A DNA stretch of 64,000 bases from Limnoperna fortunei (lineage: Eukaryota; Mollusca; Bivalvia; Mytilida; Modiolidae), in contig OX104123.1 of the NCBI GenBank assembly GCA_944474755.1, positions 62,799,898 to 62,863,897 of the forward strand, in the 5' to 3' direction. Every line of letters begins with the position of its first letter. Position 1 is the first letter of the stretch. This document shows, in pieces, positions 1 through 10,160 of the stretch. Position numbers and translations under genes: made by a program. The notes beneath the pieces are model-generated. The model saw only the letters and a program-made list of their open reading frames with translations, did not search any database and had not been told where the DNA came from.

Positions 1-187
1 TTTGAAAACATATTAAAGTCAAAATCAAGATTTAAATACATGTATTAACTTTAATTGGTTTTTTTCCATCTTGATCATATCAAATATTACTCAAGATTGA
101 TATCAAAATAAATAGTAACAATTTTATAAAGTTCAAATTGCTTCAACAAAAAAATAAATACTTGACAAACAAAGTTGTTTGTGCACT

Positions 188-905
188 TTAACTGTCAAAG
201 TATGGATGTGTAACAAAAAACTTATTCAGCAAATCTTTCATCCAGTGAAATAAAGTACATTTACCTGAAACTGAAACACAAAAAAGGTGTTAACAAAGAT
301 TGAAACCCCAAAAAATGGGAAATAAAAAAGTCCATATGCAATGCACAAAAACATTTTAACCCTTTAGTAACACAAATATTCTATACACATTAATTCTCTT
401 AAAATGCTTGCACTTGAATAAGATACTAGTAATAGCAAAAGCTGCAATGCTTGTACTATATAGATTCTGCCATAGTGGGTGTGTACCCCAATTAATTACA
501 GGGTTCTGGTATTCTATAAGCACCCCCCTCCCCCCGAGTTAACCTTGATACCTTCTTAATGATGAACTTGTTTGAATGGTTATTAAATGCAGCACCATAA
601 AAGAGGATTTGGTTTATTGAGTATTGAAATACTGACTAATAATGTATTCAACGAAAATGGATTGTTAATTCGTAATAAACTTATCATAATTTACCTCCTG
701 GAAATTGCTCAGAAGCAAATGTCTTCTTCTTGTCTGATCGCTGACTGAAAAATGATGTTGTTGTACTATTCTCATGTAGATCAATACTTTCTTTGACTTT
801 TTTGTATGATGATACGAACATTTTTATCAGATGGCATGGAATTGTGTGTAATTTTGTTACAATCGTTTTTTCCGGTTCAGTTCCGGAAATACTTATTAAA
901 GTCAT
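188..905 (-). CDS. Small two-exon gene, 95 aa, unknown function
   Basis: I see an ATG at 905 opening a 70-codon frame that ends at a good splice donor (CCAGGAG|GTAAAT, exon 695-905). A 430-base intron follows, and then a short exon 188-264 that starts after a pyrimidine-rich TTTCAGTTTCAG acceptor and ends with TAA. The phases match exactly: exon 1 leaves one base and exon 2 supplies two, making a Gly codon. The acceptor is a tandem NAG pair six bases apart, so an isoform two residues longer is possible in the same frame. The product is hydrophilic and Lys/Ser-rich, with an aromatic C-terminus (FHWMKDLLNKFF). No family is recognised and no signal peptide is seen. Exon 1 and its upstream region recur in decayed form at 16186-16433, which supports this being a genic unit. 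The inference rests only on splice sites and phase. Confidence 0.45.
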
Positions 906-1766
906 GCCGTAATAATATCAAGTCCGTTCCGACAATGAACCGTATATAATGAATATTCATGACTCATTTTAGCTGATGGAAATTAGCATTAATCCTATCG
1001 GAGACCCCCGTCTAATTTTACCACACTCCCCCCACTTTATAAAGGTGGGACCAATTTTAAAATGTTATGCCACCCAAAAAATGGCAGAATGCCAGCCTTA
1101 AACCATATAAAACGGGACTTAACCAAAATTGGAGTGTGATAATTCCAAAATACTGAAAAGAACCTGGGCAAGGGGTAAGTCTGTCAAACTAAAAAATTAC
1201 TTAAAAACCACCCTCACCCAAAAATTAACTTGAATTTTAATTAAAAATCTTCTGTGAGATTAAAAGTCGGTACATGTAGTAAAAAAAATACGAGAAAACA
1301 TTACAACAAAATAACCCACATGAATTATTCTCTTGATAATTCGACGTAATCTAACAACCCTGTTAGATTTATACAAAATTTACTACTGTACAAATTAAAA
1401 ATATCAAGTTATTAACCCTGTAGTCAGGGAAATTCTTTACCTTTCTCTTATCAAAAAATATAAGTGGTCAATATTCCCAACTTAAAGGACAACCCTATAA
1501 AATGTTCCAAGTCGGAAGCAACCCAACAATTTACTTATAAAAATTAATTAGCTTCAACCTAGACTGGCCACTGGCAACCTATAACCTACATTTACGTTTA
1601 GGTTGCATACAAAAAATATTAAAAACACATATATACAAATGACTCAAAAGTCAAATACTTTCTGAACATGAACACTTATTTTTAATTTAACACGTTAAAA
1701 CAGTCTAAAAGTCGGTCGTCTGTAGTCACGTTGGCGTAGGCAGTCCAAAAAAAAACATGTAAAAAT

Positions 1767-2277
1767 CTACACGAACCAGAGGGAATCCCCCTCTGGCATT
1801 TCCTCAAAATCCTTCTGTCTTGAGGCGTTTTCCTCTCCAGAGCAAAATCTGGGCACTTTCCTCTCCTGGGAACACCCCAGCCATCAGCCGGCACAAATCC
1901 TCCAGATCCCGGACAACTACCCAGAACTCTTCCTGGGTGTTCCCATTAATTATATACAGGCGTTTCGGGGTCCTGGACGTGAACTCGACCTCCACCTCAA
2001 TCTCATCTATAACCACATATTCCTCCTTCTTCTCTTCTTCTGGCTGCCCAGCCGAAGCTGGGTCACCTTCACCCTGAACCACCGCCTCATCCTGGACCAC
2101 TGCCTCACTCTGAGCTACCTCCCGAACTATGGGTTCCACCTCCAGGGTCCTAACCAGCTCCCGCTGGTCTTCTGATAAGTAACCCAACAGCTGGGCTGCG
2201 ACTCTCCAGTATAATAGTAACCCTGGGCAGTTGACTGGTCTCAGGCTAAGAGGCCTTGAAGGCGGTTCATCAACCAA
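1767..2277 (-). CDS. GC-rich ORF, possible ubiquitin-like C-terminal fold
   Basis: A 157-codon frame (2277-1804) lies in a stretch far richer in GC than its surroundings. Residues 1-50 are leucine/proline-rich. Residues 55-95 form an acidic Glu/Val-rich linker. From about residue 103 the pattern TPKRLYIINGNTQEEFWVVV, a helix, and then ILLWRGKRL resembles the strand-strand-helix-strand order of ubiquitin-like domains. The frame stops soon after GKRL. A one-base shift opens a second frame (KDFEEMPEGDSLWFV, stop at 1767) that looks like the missing last strands, so the gene probably carries a frameshift near its end. The ubiquitin-like reading is my inference from pattern only. The ORF sits inside the 1000-2350 insertion. 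Confidence 0.35.
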
Positions 2278-2310
2278 TCAGCACCTTGCAATCCAACTAT
2301 GGTGACGATC

Positions 2311-2318
2311 TATTTATA
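2311..2318 (-). promoter_or_regulatory. TATA-like box upstream of the 2277 ORF
   Basis: The minus strand reads TATAAATA 34-41 bases before the ATG at 2277. It is right inside the terminal repeat, where an LTR-like or terminal promoter would be expected. It would give a very short leader. This is suggestive only in AT-rich DNA. Confidence 0.25.
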
Positions 2319-2414
2319 TCTATCGGAGACCCCGTCTAATTTTACCACATATCCTATCAGGTGATTAATTGTATTACGTGATTTTATTTAGGTCACTTTC
2401 CTCAACGTGTTGTT

Positions 2415-2640
2415 GGGCCTCGGTGGCCTAGTTATTGATCATGTGGTCTGTCATCACTGAGGTTGTGGGTTCGAGTCTCACTGCGGTCAGGGTGTACTCG
2501 ACTCCAATCTTAATTGACAGGGATTTCCAGTTTCCTACCGCAGCTCGGGGTTTTCTCCGAGTACTCCGGCTTCCTCCCCAATAAAAACTGGACGCCATGA
2601 TATAGCTGAAAGTGGCGTTAAAACACCATTCAAACAAAAA
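2415..2640 (+). mobile_element. tRNA-derived SINE, V-SINE/RUDI type
   Basis: The 5' end is a tRNA-like head with an A-box-like TGGCCTAGTTAT (2424-2435) and a B box GGTTCGAGTCT (2469-2479). A conserved body follows, with two CTCCGAGTACTCCGG-like blocks, then the V-type 3' tail (ATATAGCTGAAAG, GGCGTTAAAAC) ending in an A-rich run. RUDI-type V-SINEs of molluscs have this build. The tail core is shared with the LINE 3' ends of this window, which would supply its reverse transcriptase. Confidence 0.75.
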
Positions 2641-2673
2641 ATCAACGTGCCGTCTTTTAACATTGTATTTTAT

Positions 2674-2750
2674 AATTTCCTTGACCGGTGGGGGCTGCAG
2701 GGCTGACCCTGGGCAATGTGCGAGTGCAATTACCTGTCTCTCGGTTTGGC
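2674..2750. repeat. GC-rich 75-base repeat, copy 1
   Basis: This block is almost identical to 12007-12085 although the flanks differ. It contains GGGCTGACCCTGGGCAATG and CCTGTCTCTCGGTTTGGC. Being GC-rich and conserved in AT-rich DNA, it is probably a constrained part of a mobile element or a small RNA gene. No family is recognised. Confidence 0.5.
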
Positions 2751-2769
2751 AGTTGCAGATGTAACAGTG

Positions 2770-3215
2770 AAATACGTCCGGTAGTAAAATTAGTCCCCCG
2801 GACTTTTGTTACTAGTAACATTAGTCCTTGTTACTCAATTTCCTAGTAAAATAGGTCCCCGGACTTATTTTCCTAGGTAGAATAGTCCTACCTTATTGAC
2901 CGACCATTTAAATTGCAAACGAGGGGTGGGCCTTGGTTTTTCCCAAACAATATTTTGAAAATGATTTTTGATGAAAAAATACTTTGGCGGCAGAGGGTAA
3001 GAAAAAAAATATTCTGATGATATATTTCTGCTATATAAAATAATGTTAACAATGAAAAAAATATTCTGTCGCGACGCCTTCAAAAAATAAATATTTTTTC
3101 CCCGGAAAAAAAAATTTTCTGACCAAGACAAAAAACCAAGGCCCCCAATTCAAGTTAAATGGTCTGTCCCTTAGTAAAGTCCGGTACTTTTTTCCTAGGA
3201 AAATCAGTTACTTGA
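2770..3215. repeat. Array of AGTAAAATTAGTCC dyad motifs, split by a MITE
   Basis: Repeated near-palindromes have arms AGTAAAATtAGTCC and GGACTattTTACT around a C-rich centre. They occur near 2782, 2848 and, degenerate, 3172-3200. The array is interrupted by the inverted-repeat element at 2897-3168. The same motif array recurs at 9728-9860. Confidence 0.5.
2897..3168. mobile_element. MITE-like element, about 270 bp
   Basis: The ends form imperfect inverted repeats of about 40 bases (ACCATTTAAATTG with GGGCCTTGGTTTTT on the left, their reverse complement on the right). The AT-rich interior codes for nothing convincing; a minus frame there is only A/T-rich low complexity. It sits inside the AGTAAAATTAGTCC array. 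Confidence 0.5.
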
Positions 3216-4128
3216 CTTGTGAATTTACTGATTTATATATTTTGGTTTCTTAACATAAAATAACATTGATTAATGGTATTATGGTCTCATCATACAAACA
3301 CGAATTGTTTAGTGTTGTGCTCAATTTGACGGTTTACTTGTTTTATCAGAACTAACATAAATTTGAATTGAAAAGGTCATTTATTATCATTTATTATTAA
3401 ATGACTAAATATCTTAACAACTACATAAATCACAATCAAAAGATAAATTAAACACATAAAACACATTTGAATACATAGTAAACATTAAACACATTTGATC
3501 ACAATAAGAAAAACCTATTTACAAGAACAATATGTATCTTCAATCCAATCTGTGACAAAACCGTTCAAAGATGAAAAATCGCCACCATATTGTGGATTGA
3601 GCTATATGAATTCTTACCATATTGCGAAAGTAACAATATCCCCCATCCTAAACACTAATATTTGTTACAAGTTTGTACAAAATATTATAATCAAGTCTGT
3701 GAAATAATTACTTTTAAAAATTGGTCTTTCATGTCACCATGATGTTAACAGTACAAATATGTTTGTTCCATGTACTTGATAAAAGTAAACACTTGTTACA
3801 GTAATAATACACATATAGATTGTTCCAAAGTACAGAAGCCAATGTCTCCTACACTTAACTCCGTTATACAGCCAATAATACAATATGTATAGTGAAAAAA
3901 ACAACACAAAAATGTATGACAGCCTACATATACATGCATATGAATAAGACTAATATAGTTCAACAATCGAAAAGAACACACTGGCTGATTGCAGACTCCA
4001 CACTAGATAGAAATTCACATTGACACAGAGGCCCTTGTCCCCATGTGCTGTCAAACAGGAATTTCATTTGGGGTAGTTATGTCAGGAGACAACACTGAGG
4101 CCCTTGTCCCCACGTGTTTCTTCAAGAC
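3216..4128. other. AT-rich stretch without a gene
   Basis: No convincing reading frame is seen. A short direct repeat GAGGCCCTTGTCCCCA occurs at about 4027 and 4098, just downstream (minus sense) of the DIRS recombinase. It may belong to that element's 3' end. Confidence 0.4.
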
Positions 4129-4800
4129 TCGATAGTGGAATTCTAATGTATTTTTTAAATGCTTTGCTATTTCACCGGCCTATTTGTTGAATTGGTTCCA
4201 CAGAAAACCCATTTGACCAGGCGGTTGTTGCTGCACCAATTCTAAAACTATGGGCCTTTTAGTTTTTGATATTTAAACCAGTAAATTTTTAAAATTGTTG
4301 CAGCTGAATGTTGAAAAAATTTCGTGTAATAGGGGTATTATCCATAAAGGTGACAAGAGGTTCATCTTTGGTATTCTCCCTACCCTAAGTTGCAGGCAAG
4401 TCCATACAGAATGAACAGGACACAGCATCTTGGTTAGCTTGTTACTAGGAAGAAACAGTGTAGGTATATGTTTGCCTGAACTATGTTAAAATTTGGACAT
4501 TTGGATTTCCAAGCCTTCACTGTCCTCATTGACATATTTAACGTCGCTTACACTAAGACTGTTACCCAAAGCACGTAGAAATGCATGAAATGCAAGCAAG
4601 TACATCCACGGAGTAAAATTTGTAAAAAGCGTGACGAGCGTGTATTAGGTAGGGATTAACATATACTTTTTAATATAGAAGTAGTGATAGGCAGCCTCTT
4701 ATCCTTACCTGCCTTTACTTTGTTATAGCCTCGCAGAGCTTTATTGATGATACAATGGTCAGTTATGTCCTGATATCCACCCAATTGCAACAAAAAGCTG
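4129..4800 (-). pseudogene. Tyrosine recombinase of DIRS-type copy 1
   Basis: Pieces in several frames match the catalytic half of DIRS-order tyrosine recombinases. The first Arg region reads LLAFHAFLRALGN (about 4560-4600). A C-terminal block IGAATTAWSNGFS (4185-4245) is followed by QIGR-stop-NSKAFKKYIRIP. The stop replaces the conserved Trp of the GRW motif (TGG to TGA), and the Tyr nucleophile is in KKYIRIP. The enzyme would have joined the circular cDNA into the genome. In-frame stops and shifts make it inactive. Confidence 0.65.
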
Positions 4801-5230
4801 ATATCAGACATGTAAGTTGTAACTGTTGAAGCTGCTATTTTTTTAAACGGTAAGCAATAAATAAGGTAATGTGTTATAAAGATGCTGGAAAGACTGGTTT
4901 GAAGGGAAAGTATAATTCCATAAATTCTTTATAAATTGTAAAAGCTCGTTTGTAGGACTCCAGAGAAGATTTTTTTTAAAGGAGCCATGAATAAGATTTG
5001 TAGCTATCGTGCTCAAATTAGTGGCATTTCCAAAGAACTTCTTATTGGGAAAGGATCCATCAAAGGAAATTCCCCTTTGAACTTCCGAATCTGTAAACGA
5101 GAAAGATGATCCGCTGCAGCATATGTTGAACCTGGTATATACACCGCTTTGAATAATATATTTAACTGTAAAGTGAGAACAAAAACTTCCGTAGTACTAA
5201 TTTCATGAGGGTTGGCTCTTTGGAAGATTG

Positions 5231-6540
5231 CTAATTAATAATATGGACTGCAGCTAAATTATCACAATAGAATGTGGCACATTTATTCCTCAAGGTCATG
5301 CCCCATAATTCTAAGGCTTTTCTAATTGGAAAAATTTCTCTAATGGTAATATTATACTGCAGCCATTCTGCAGACCATTTAATATCAAACCACTGTTTAT
5401 TCAATAACCCGCCAAAGCCAATATTACTTGCATCTGTGTACAAGTTTAGCTGAGCCGAATTTTCCCACCTGTCTGATAGGAAGAGACCTCTCCCATTAGA
5501 ATTTTCAACAAATATAAGCCATGCTTGTAGATTTCCTAGCCTCATTATTGAGGCGACGGTGAAGATGTAAGATCAATGATCCCACGTACTACTGAACATG
5601 CAAAGTTTAATAAACCTATCAAGACTGTAGTTCTTTTAAAGTAGCCTTCCGTTTAAGACTTAAAGGTTTCAATTGAGCTTTAATCAGGTTTAATTTGTCA
5701 AGAGGTAAACGGATTTCCAATAACTCGGTATCAAGCTCAAGACCCATGAATGTCAATGAAGTAGTTGGAAAAAAAAATTTCTTTCTAATTAATAGGCAAC
5801 CCTATTTGTTTTGACATCAATAAAAAACTTTATAAAGTTTGCAGTCGATGTAACGAATTAGCTGGTCCTACAAAAAGAAAATCATCTAAGACATGAATAC
5901 ACACCCGAGCCCCTAACTTGTGATCAATAATCTAATGAATAGCTGTACTAAATGTTTCAAAAAGTTTCCATGAATAGCTTAAGCCCATAGGTAATGTTTT
6001 ATCATAGTAATATTTACCATCCAGGGAAAACCCCAAAAGGTCATGGTCTTCAGGATGTATAGGAATAATTTTAAAACTATTTTCAATATCTGTTTTGCAG
6101 AGCAGACTACCTTGACCATACAATTTTATTTATCTTATTGCTTTATCAATTGTTTGATAATGAACTGTACATTGAATGATTCTCAGGAATTCCATAATTG
6201 ATGGACTCTCTTACAGGTTAAAGAAAAATGATTAAGTCTAAATTCTCCTGGGTTCTTTTTGGGGACTAAACCCAAAGGCGATACCTCAATATTCGGAAAA
6301 GGGGGTTCAGTAAATGGGCCCGCGACTCTGCCGGCGTTAATTTCTTCCAAAATTGACTGTCCAAGAATACTGAAGATTTCAATGAAAACAAAATTTCCTC
6401 TAGCCTTGAAATGGGATCCGAAACCCTTGGGTAATCCAGTCATTAAAAAGTTTGTTAAGGTTTTGTCGAAGCCCGATAAAAATTTATGAAGTTGCTGTGG
6501 CTTAATAGGGGTAACAACATGTTGAAACGTTATGTTTAAA
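5231..6540 (-). pseudogene. Reverse transcriptase and RNase H of DIRS-type copy 1
   Basis: The N-terminal RT block contains GRVAGPFTEPPFPN and SPLGLVPKK (within 6450-6250). The palm follows, with CKTDIENSFKIIPIHPED and LPMGLS (5932-6123) and the catalytic VLDDFLFVGP (about 5855-5910). RNase H then begins with LYTDASNIGFGG and contains FYCDNLAAVHIIN (5231-5460). These are typical of DIRS/Ngaro Pol. The frames are broken between the blocks. The role was cDNA synthesis from the element RNA. Confidence 0.75.
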
Positions 6541-6589
6541 CCAAAATAGTTTTGTACTAGGCCCCGTGTCTCTTTTGGACTTGGTGTTT

Positions 6590-7735
6590 GGCTGTGGATA
6601 ACCTCCAGTGTTCGCTTTTCTACAGAGTCTTTTATGATGAACCCCGCCACATTTCTCGCAGACATGTGGGTACTTACAGTTTGGACCCCTTTCACATTTC
6701 CCACCATTGTTGTTGTAACTATAGCACTATTTTGTAGAGCTCCTGCCTGGAGCTCCTCTAACTGGAAAAGGCAAAATTTTTACACATTTTGTTAAATTGT
6801 CAAATTTTATCTTAACACCTAAGGCACATCGCATCAGAGTACAACTCAGTATTGACCTGATCCCAAGGAAGGTGTTCGAAGTCATGCTCCCGTCATTCTC
6901 TAAAAGTGCGGTCATAAATAAATGCACCGGTTATACATGATCTGCGGGCTTAAGTTTGGATTATGTCCGCATACTGCATGAGCGCTCGAGTTTCGTGTCG
7001 ACACTTGTCACATTAAATACTCACAAATATTTGGAATGCAGAAAGCCAGTGTGTTATTGACTCAAATCTTATCATAGCAGCTGGTTGCTTCTCCAATACC
7101 ATACCACCCTCCATAGTTTCTAAAGGTTTGAATTTTACTTTAGGTGGATTTTTTACTCAAAAGGCATCCTAAATCTATTAATTCATTTGCCCAAATTTTT
7201 GCCTTAATTTTGGGGTCAATTCCCAGACTAAGAGGTCTAGAGATACTTACCTTAGAGTAATTCAGAAAGGTGGAAGATTTTTTAACATGGGCTTGAGAAG
7301 TTACAGGCTGAGTTAAAGGAATGTCTGGGTTTGACGTTAATATGTTTACATTAACGGTACTTGAACACACAAAGTTATCTAAAGCTGTATTACTGGCAAG
7401 ACTGCCAGTTTTCAGCAGCTCTATCCAGTGCCCGGTAGTTAGTACAATCATTTCGCAGAGGTGTCTGTAATGGTGATATAGGAGTGATTGTAGTTTGATA
7501 GCTACATCCTGCTGTTGTAGGAAAAAGTAGGTCATGTGCCTTCAATGCTTAAATGACAAGAGTTGGCAATATCTAGGATGGCAGCTTGAATTCCCTTTTG
7601 AATCTGGTCCTCAATAGGGTCAGGAGTGGTAACATTTACTGTGTGTGGTTGATTGACAGATCATAAGGCATGATTTGAGACACGAGTTATTTTGGAAATC
7701 CTTGCAGATTTGAGATTCGTTCTGCCATCGCCTAA
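6590..7735 (-). pseudogene. Gag-like protein of DIRS-type copy 1
   Basis: Three frames together give a DIRS-type gag. SLGIDPKIKAKIWANELIDL (7215-7150) is the conserved sequence before the core. FESITHWLSAFQIFVSI follows (about 7060-7000). The Cys/His zinc motif CERGPNCKYPHVCEKCGGVH occupies about 6690-6625. It would bind element RNA. The frame is broken by several stops and shifts. A possible acceptor-like AG precedes the start region at about 7735. Confidence 0.65.
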
Positions 7736-7854
7736 GAAATTTAAAATAATGTCTTAAGTGTTTAATGTATTGTAGGTTTAGTGTAAAAGTATAAATTCAG
7801 TATAATAGTAAATAATTAAATACTGATATACATAGAGCATGTAAATAAAACCAA

Positions 7855-7973
7855 TTTACTTTCTGTAAAGAAGTACCAGTGTACTTTCAATGTGGCCTCT
7901 AAATTAAGTACATGTGTACTACCAGGCGATAGGTACATGTATGTTAACCTTTAATGAAGTATAATATTACTTC
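7855..7973. promoter_or_regulatory. Dyad-motif array upstream of DIRS copy 1 gag
   Basis: Within 120 bases there are AAGTACCAGTGTACTT (7871), AGTACATGTGTACT (7907), TTTACTTTCTGTAAA (7855) and GAAGTATAATATTACTTC (7956). Each has inverted arms of 5-6 bases around a short centre. The cluster lies 120-240 bases 5' of the recognisable gag start. Similar positions upstream of the two other DIRS-type gags hold clusters of different motifs. Confidence 0.4.
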
Positions 7974-9646
7974 AATAATCGAGATACAACAAGTATGCTT
8001 CTGCTATAATACATGCATAATGGAAAGTAATAATGACAGCTGTGAACAGTAATAATTTAGTACCTTAAATGATAAATTAATGTCTGCAAATCTGTGAAAC
8101 TTATGACACAACAATGGATTCTGCAGTCTTAGACTGTTTGCATCTTAAAACACAGTACATGTACTAACAATAAAATGTATAACCTTCAAGAAAACATAAA
8201 TAAATAAATAAGTTCATGACAGTACAAAACTAAATCACAAAATCAATGAAAATTAAAATGTGATAGTCGTTAGCTTAGAATGGAACCAGAAAACCTGACA
8301 AACTACAAAACAAAAGATAACTTTTATGAATCAGGCTACTGTCGAAATGAATTAACGGCTTGTTAAATTGTCCCACCCCCCCCCCCCCCCCCCCCGTACA
8401 TTACGGTAGTACCGAATCATTCCGTCATCATTAAAAGGAACAACATCCGGGTATATGTTTATTGAGCAGTTTTTCATATTACGAAGACTCCAATATTTAC
8501 AGCTGGTAATGGTCTTCAGTTCCTGTTTTAACAATTGATTATAAACATAAACCTGTGTATTATAGGTGTCAACAGGTAAATTGTACACAACTGTACGGTT
8601 CGTTACTTGTAGAACTATGATTGTCACAATATTGTATCGTGTTTTCCAAGTTGATAGGATGTATAAAAGTCAGAAACTATTTCTTGGAAATTGAAATTTT
8701 CGGAGTCAATATTATTTCCACCAGCATGGAAAACTAAATGATGTGGTCATGTATCGGTAATCATTCTCTCCCACCGTTCATAATGATGTTTTTAATTAAT
8801 TTTCCCGTTGTTTATCACATAAAAACGCACTAAAGGAGAATTACCAAAGGCAAAGTTCTTTGTTTCCACTCGAGAGTTTGCATATGTTCGTTACCTATTA
8901 ACATGTCAACTGCCAACTACAAGTATTCGCGCTATTTTGTAAACAAAATCTCATGAATCTGCAAAGCTTTAGATAGTCTTACATAAATATTTAACAGCCT
9001 TATTCTGTTGACCTAGCTAACATCTGCAGACAGCGTGTCTATCACAACACATGCGTCTTGTGGTGGTACGTTGTCTGCCATCGAATGACTCAAATATCGT
9101 ATTTACCTTGCATTAATTGAAAATCCACATCAAGAATCAAAGAAAAAGCTGAATATAGTAAAGTTCGTGACTAATTCCAAATCGCATGTAATGTTGTTTA
9201 TTTACAGTTTCCCGAAACAATCTGCAATTTCCAAGTCCTAGCAATGAATTTAAATACAAATTAAGAATAGACATTTAACCAATGTTACTATTCACATAAA
9301 TCCAGTATATATAACTATCGCCCATTTCCTTTGATGTACAAAGGGAACTACTTCAAACGAATATTACATAATATGATATCTACTTGGTTCAAAAGCAATA
9401 AATTATGATGTGCCATAAAATCCTTTTTAAATTTGGTTATTGGCGTTAAATACTATATAAACAAAAAAAAACATTTTTTATAAAATTGAATATACATGTA
9501 ATTTTACAGTATGTGAATTAAATTTAATATATTTAGCATATTGAAAACAGAAATGTGTTTGACTGTTATTATGATTTGAAAATATGAGACAAATTTAATT
9601 TATAGTAGAAAATAGGAATGAGTACATAAAATTGTTTTCCTCTTAC
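7974..9646. other. AT-rich stretch without a gene; poly-C tract
   Basis: No convincing gene is seen. A homopolymer of about 20 C occupies 8376-8395, and reading frames crossing it are artefacts of low complexity. The remainder is ordinary AT-rich sequence. Confidence 0.5.
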
Positions 9647-9720
9647 TTGTATCCATTATTAGAGATAGGTTTGTCACTTTCTAAGAATGGGCCTATCAAA
9701 TCAATTCCAATTTTAACAAT
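9647..9720 (-). pseudogene. Integrase-core fragment (Gypsy/Ginger type)
   Basis: The minus strand encodes IVKIGIDLIGPFLES and continues to NNGYK, which matches the first catalytic Asp region of Gypsy-type and Ginger-type DDE integrases (usually GIDLIGP then a Tyr-Ile block). The frame runs into AAGTAAGAGG, which is either a stop or a splice donor. A donor would make this an exon of a domesticated integrase gene. No other integrase blocks were found nearby. The PHD-like frame 0.8 kb upstream on the same strand may belong to the same gene. Confidence 0.45.
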
Positions 9721-9727
9721 AATAGTG

Positions 9728-9860
9728 TGAAATAAGTCCGGTAGTAAAATAAGTCCCCAGGACTATTTTACTGTTCAAATATTTCTGTGCTTTTACAGTA
9801 AAATTAGTCCGGTTGTAAATTAAAAGTCCCCCAAACTATTTTTACTAGCAAAATATTTCC
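9728..9860. repeat. Array of AGTAAAATTAGTCC dyad motifs, second copy
   Basis: The first 30 bases nearly match 2770-2800. A near-perfect palindrome with arms AGTAAAATAAGTCC and GGACTATTTTACT is at 9745-9775. Degenerate copies follow to about 9850, and one half-site lies near 10100. Together with the 2770-3215 array it brackets DIRS copy 1 in direct orientation. Confidence 0.5.
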
Positions 9861-10160
9861 ATTCCACAAGTTGTATTAGTTAAATAGATCAACGACCAAT
9901 TTTGATACTCTTCTTTCATTACATCAATTTATATATTTCTTGGATGGGATAAAAAGTGTTCATCATAAAAAAAATCATATTTGTGAATTGATTTTTCGCA
10001 ATGTTGCTTAAATAAATGAGAAGTGTTTACAGTGAATATAATTCGTTTTATAAGAAAATTCAGGTCTGTTAACTGATTTTTTTTCATCTACTTACAATAT
10101 AATTAGTCCATAAAAATGTTTACTGACGCCCTCTCGGGGTCTGTGTCCCCATTTTCCGGC

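Larger units (their letters stand above)
1000..2350 (-). mobile_element. 1.35-kb insertion with terminal direct repeats, unclassified
   Basis: The segment is flanked by the same 8 bases, ATCCTATC (992-999 and 2351-2358), as expected for a target-site duplication. Its two ends carry the same about 25-base sequence in direct orientation (GGAGACCCC to ACCACA, 1000-1024 and 2325-2349). It contains one GC-rich ORF, on minus. The left part also has a hairpin around a TATAAA string at about 1040 and an inverted copy of the ACCACACTCC motif near 1125. Homology between 765-999 and 16186-16433 stops exactly at the left edge, consistent with an insertion boundary. No transposase, reverse transcriptase or long LTR is visible, so it is probably non-autonomous. 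Confidence 0.45.
4129..7735 (-). mobile_element. DIRS/Ngaro-like tyrosine-recombinase retrotransposon, decayed (copy 1)
   Basis: On the minus strand the order is gag (7735-6590), reverse transcriptase (about 6540-5850), RNase H (5545-5231) and tyrosine recombinase (about 4800-4129). This is the DIRS-order arrangement. There is no integrase and no room for the methyltransferase of true DIRS1 elements, so it is closer to Ngaro/PAT types. All frames carry stops and shifts, so it is a dead copy. A dyad-motif array lies upstream of gag at 7855-7973. The terminal repeats could not be defined. Confidence 0.75.

Noticed and set aside
2415..2490. A functional tRNA gene
   Set aside because: A and B boxes are present but the cloverleaf is not convincing, and the body continues into a SINE with the V-type tail.
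2865..3131. An 88-codon minus frame rich in Phe, Ile and Lys
   Set aside because: It lies within the AT-rich interior of an inverted-repeat element and has no coding features.
8352..8627. A 91-codon minus frame crossing the poly-C tract
   Set aside because: The C run gives a glycine string and the rest has no motif or splice support. It is a low-complexity artefact.
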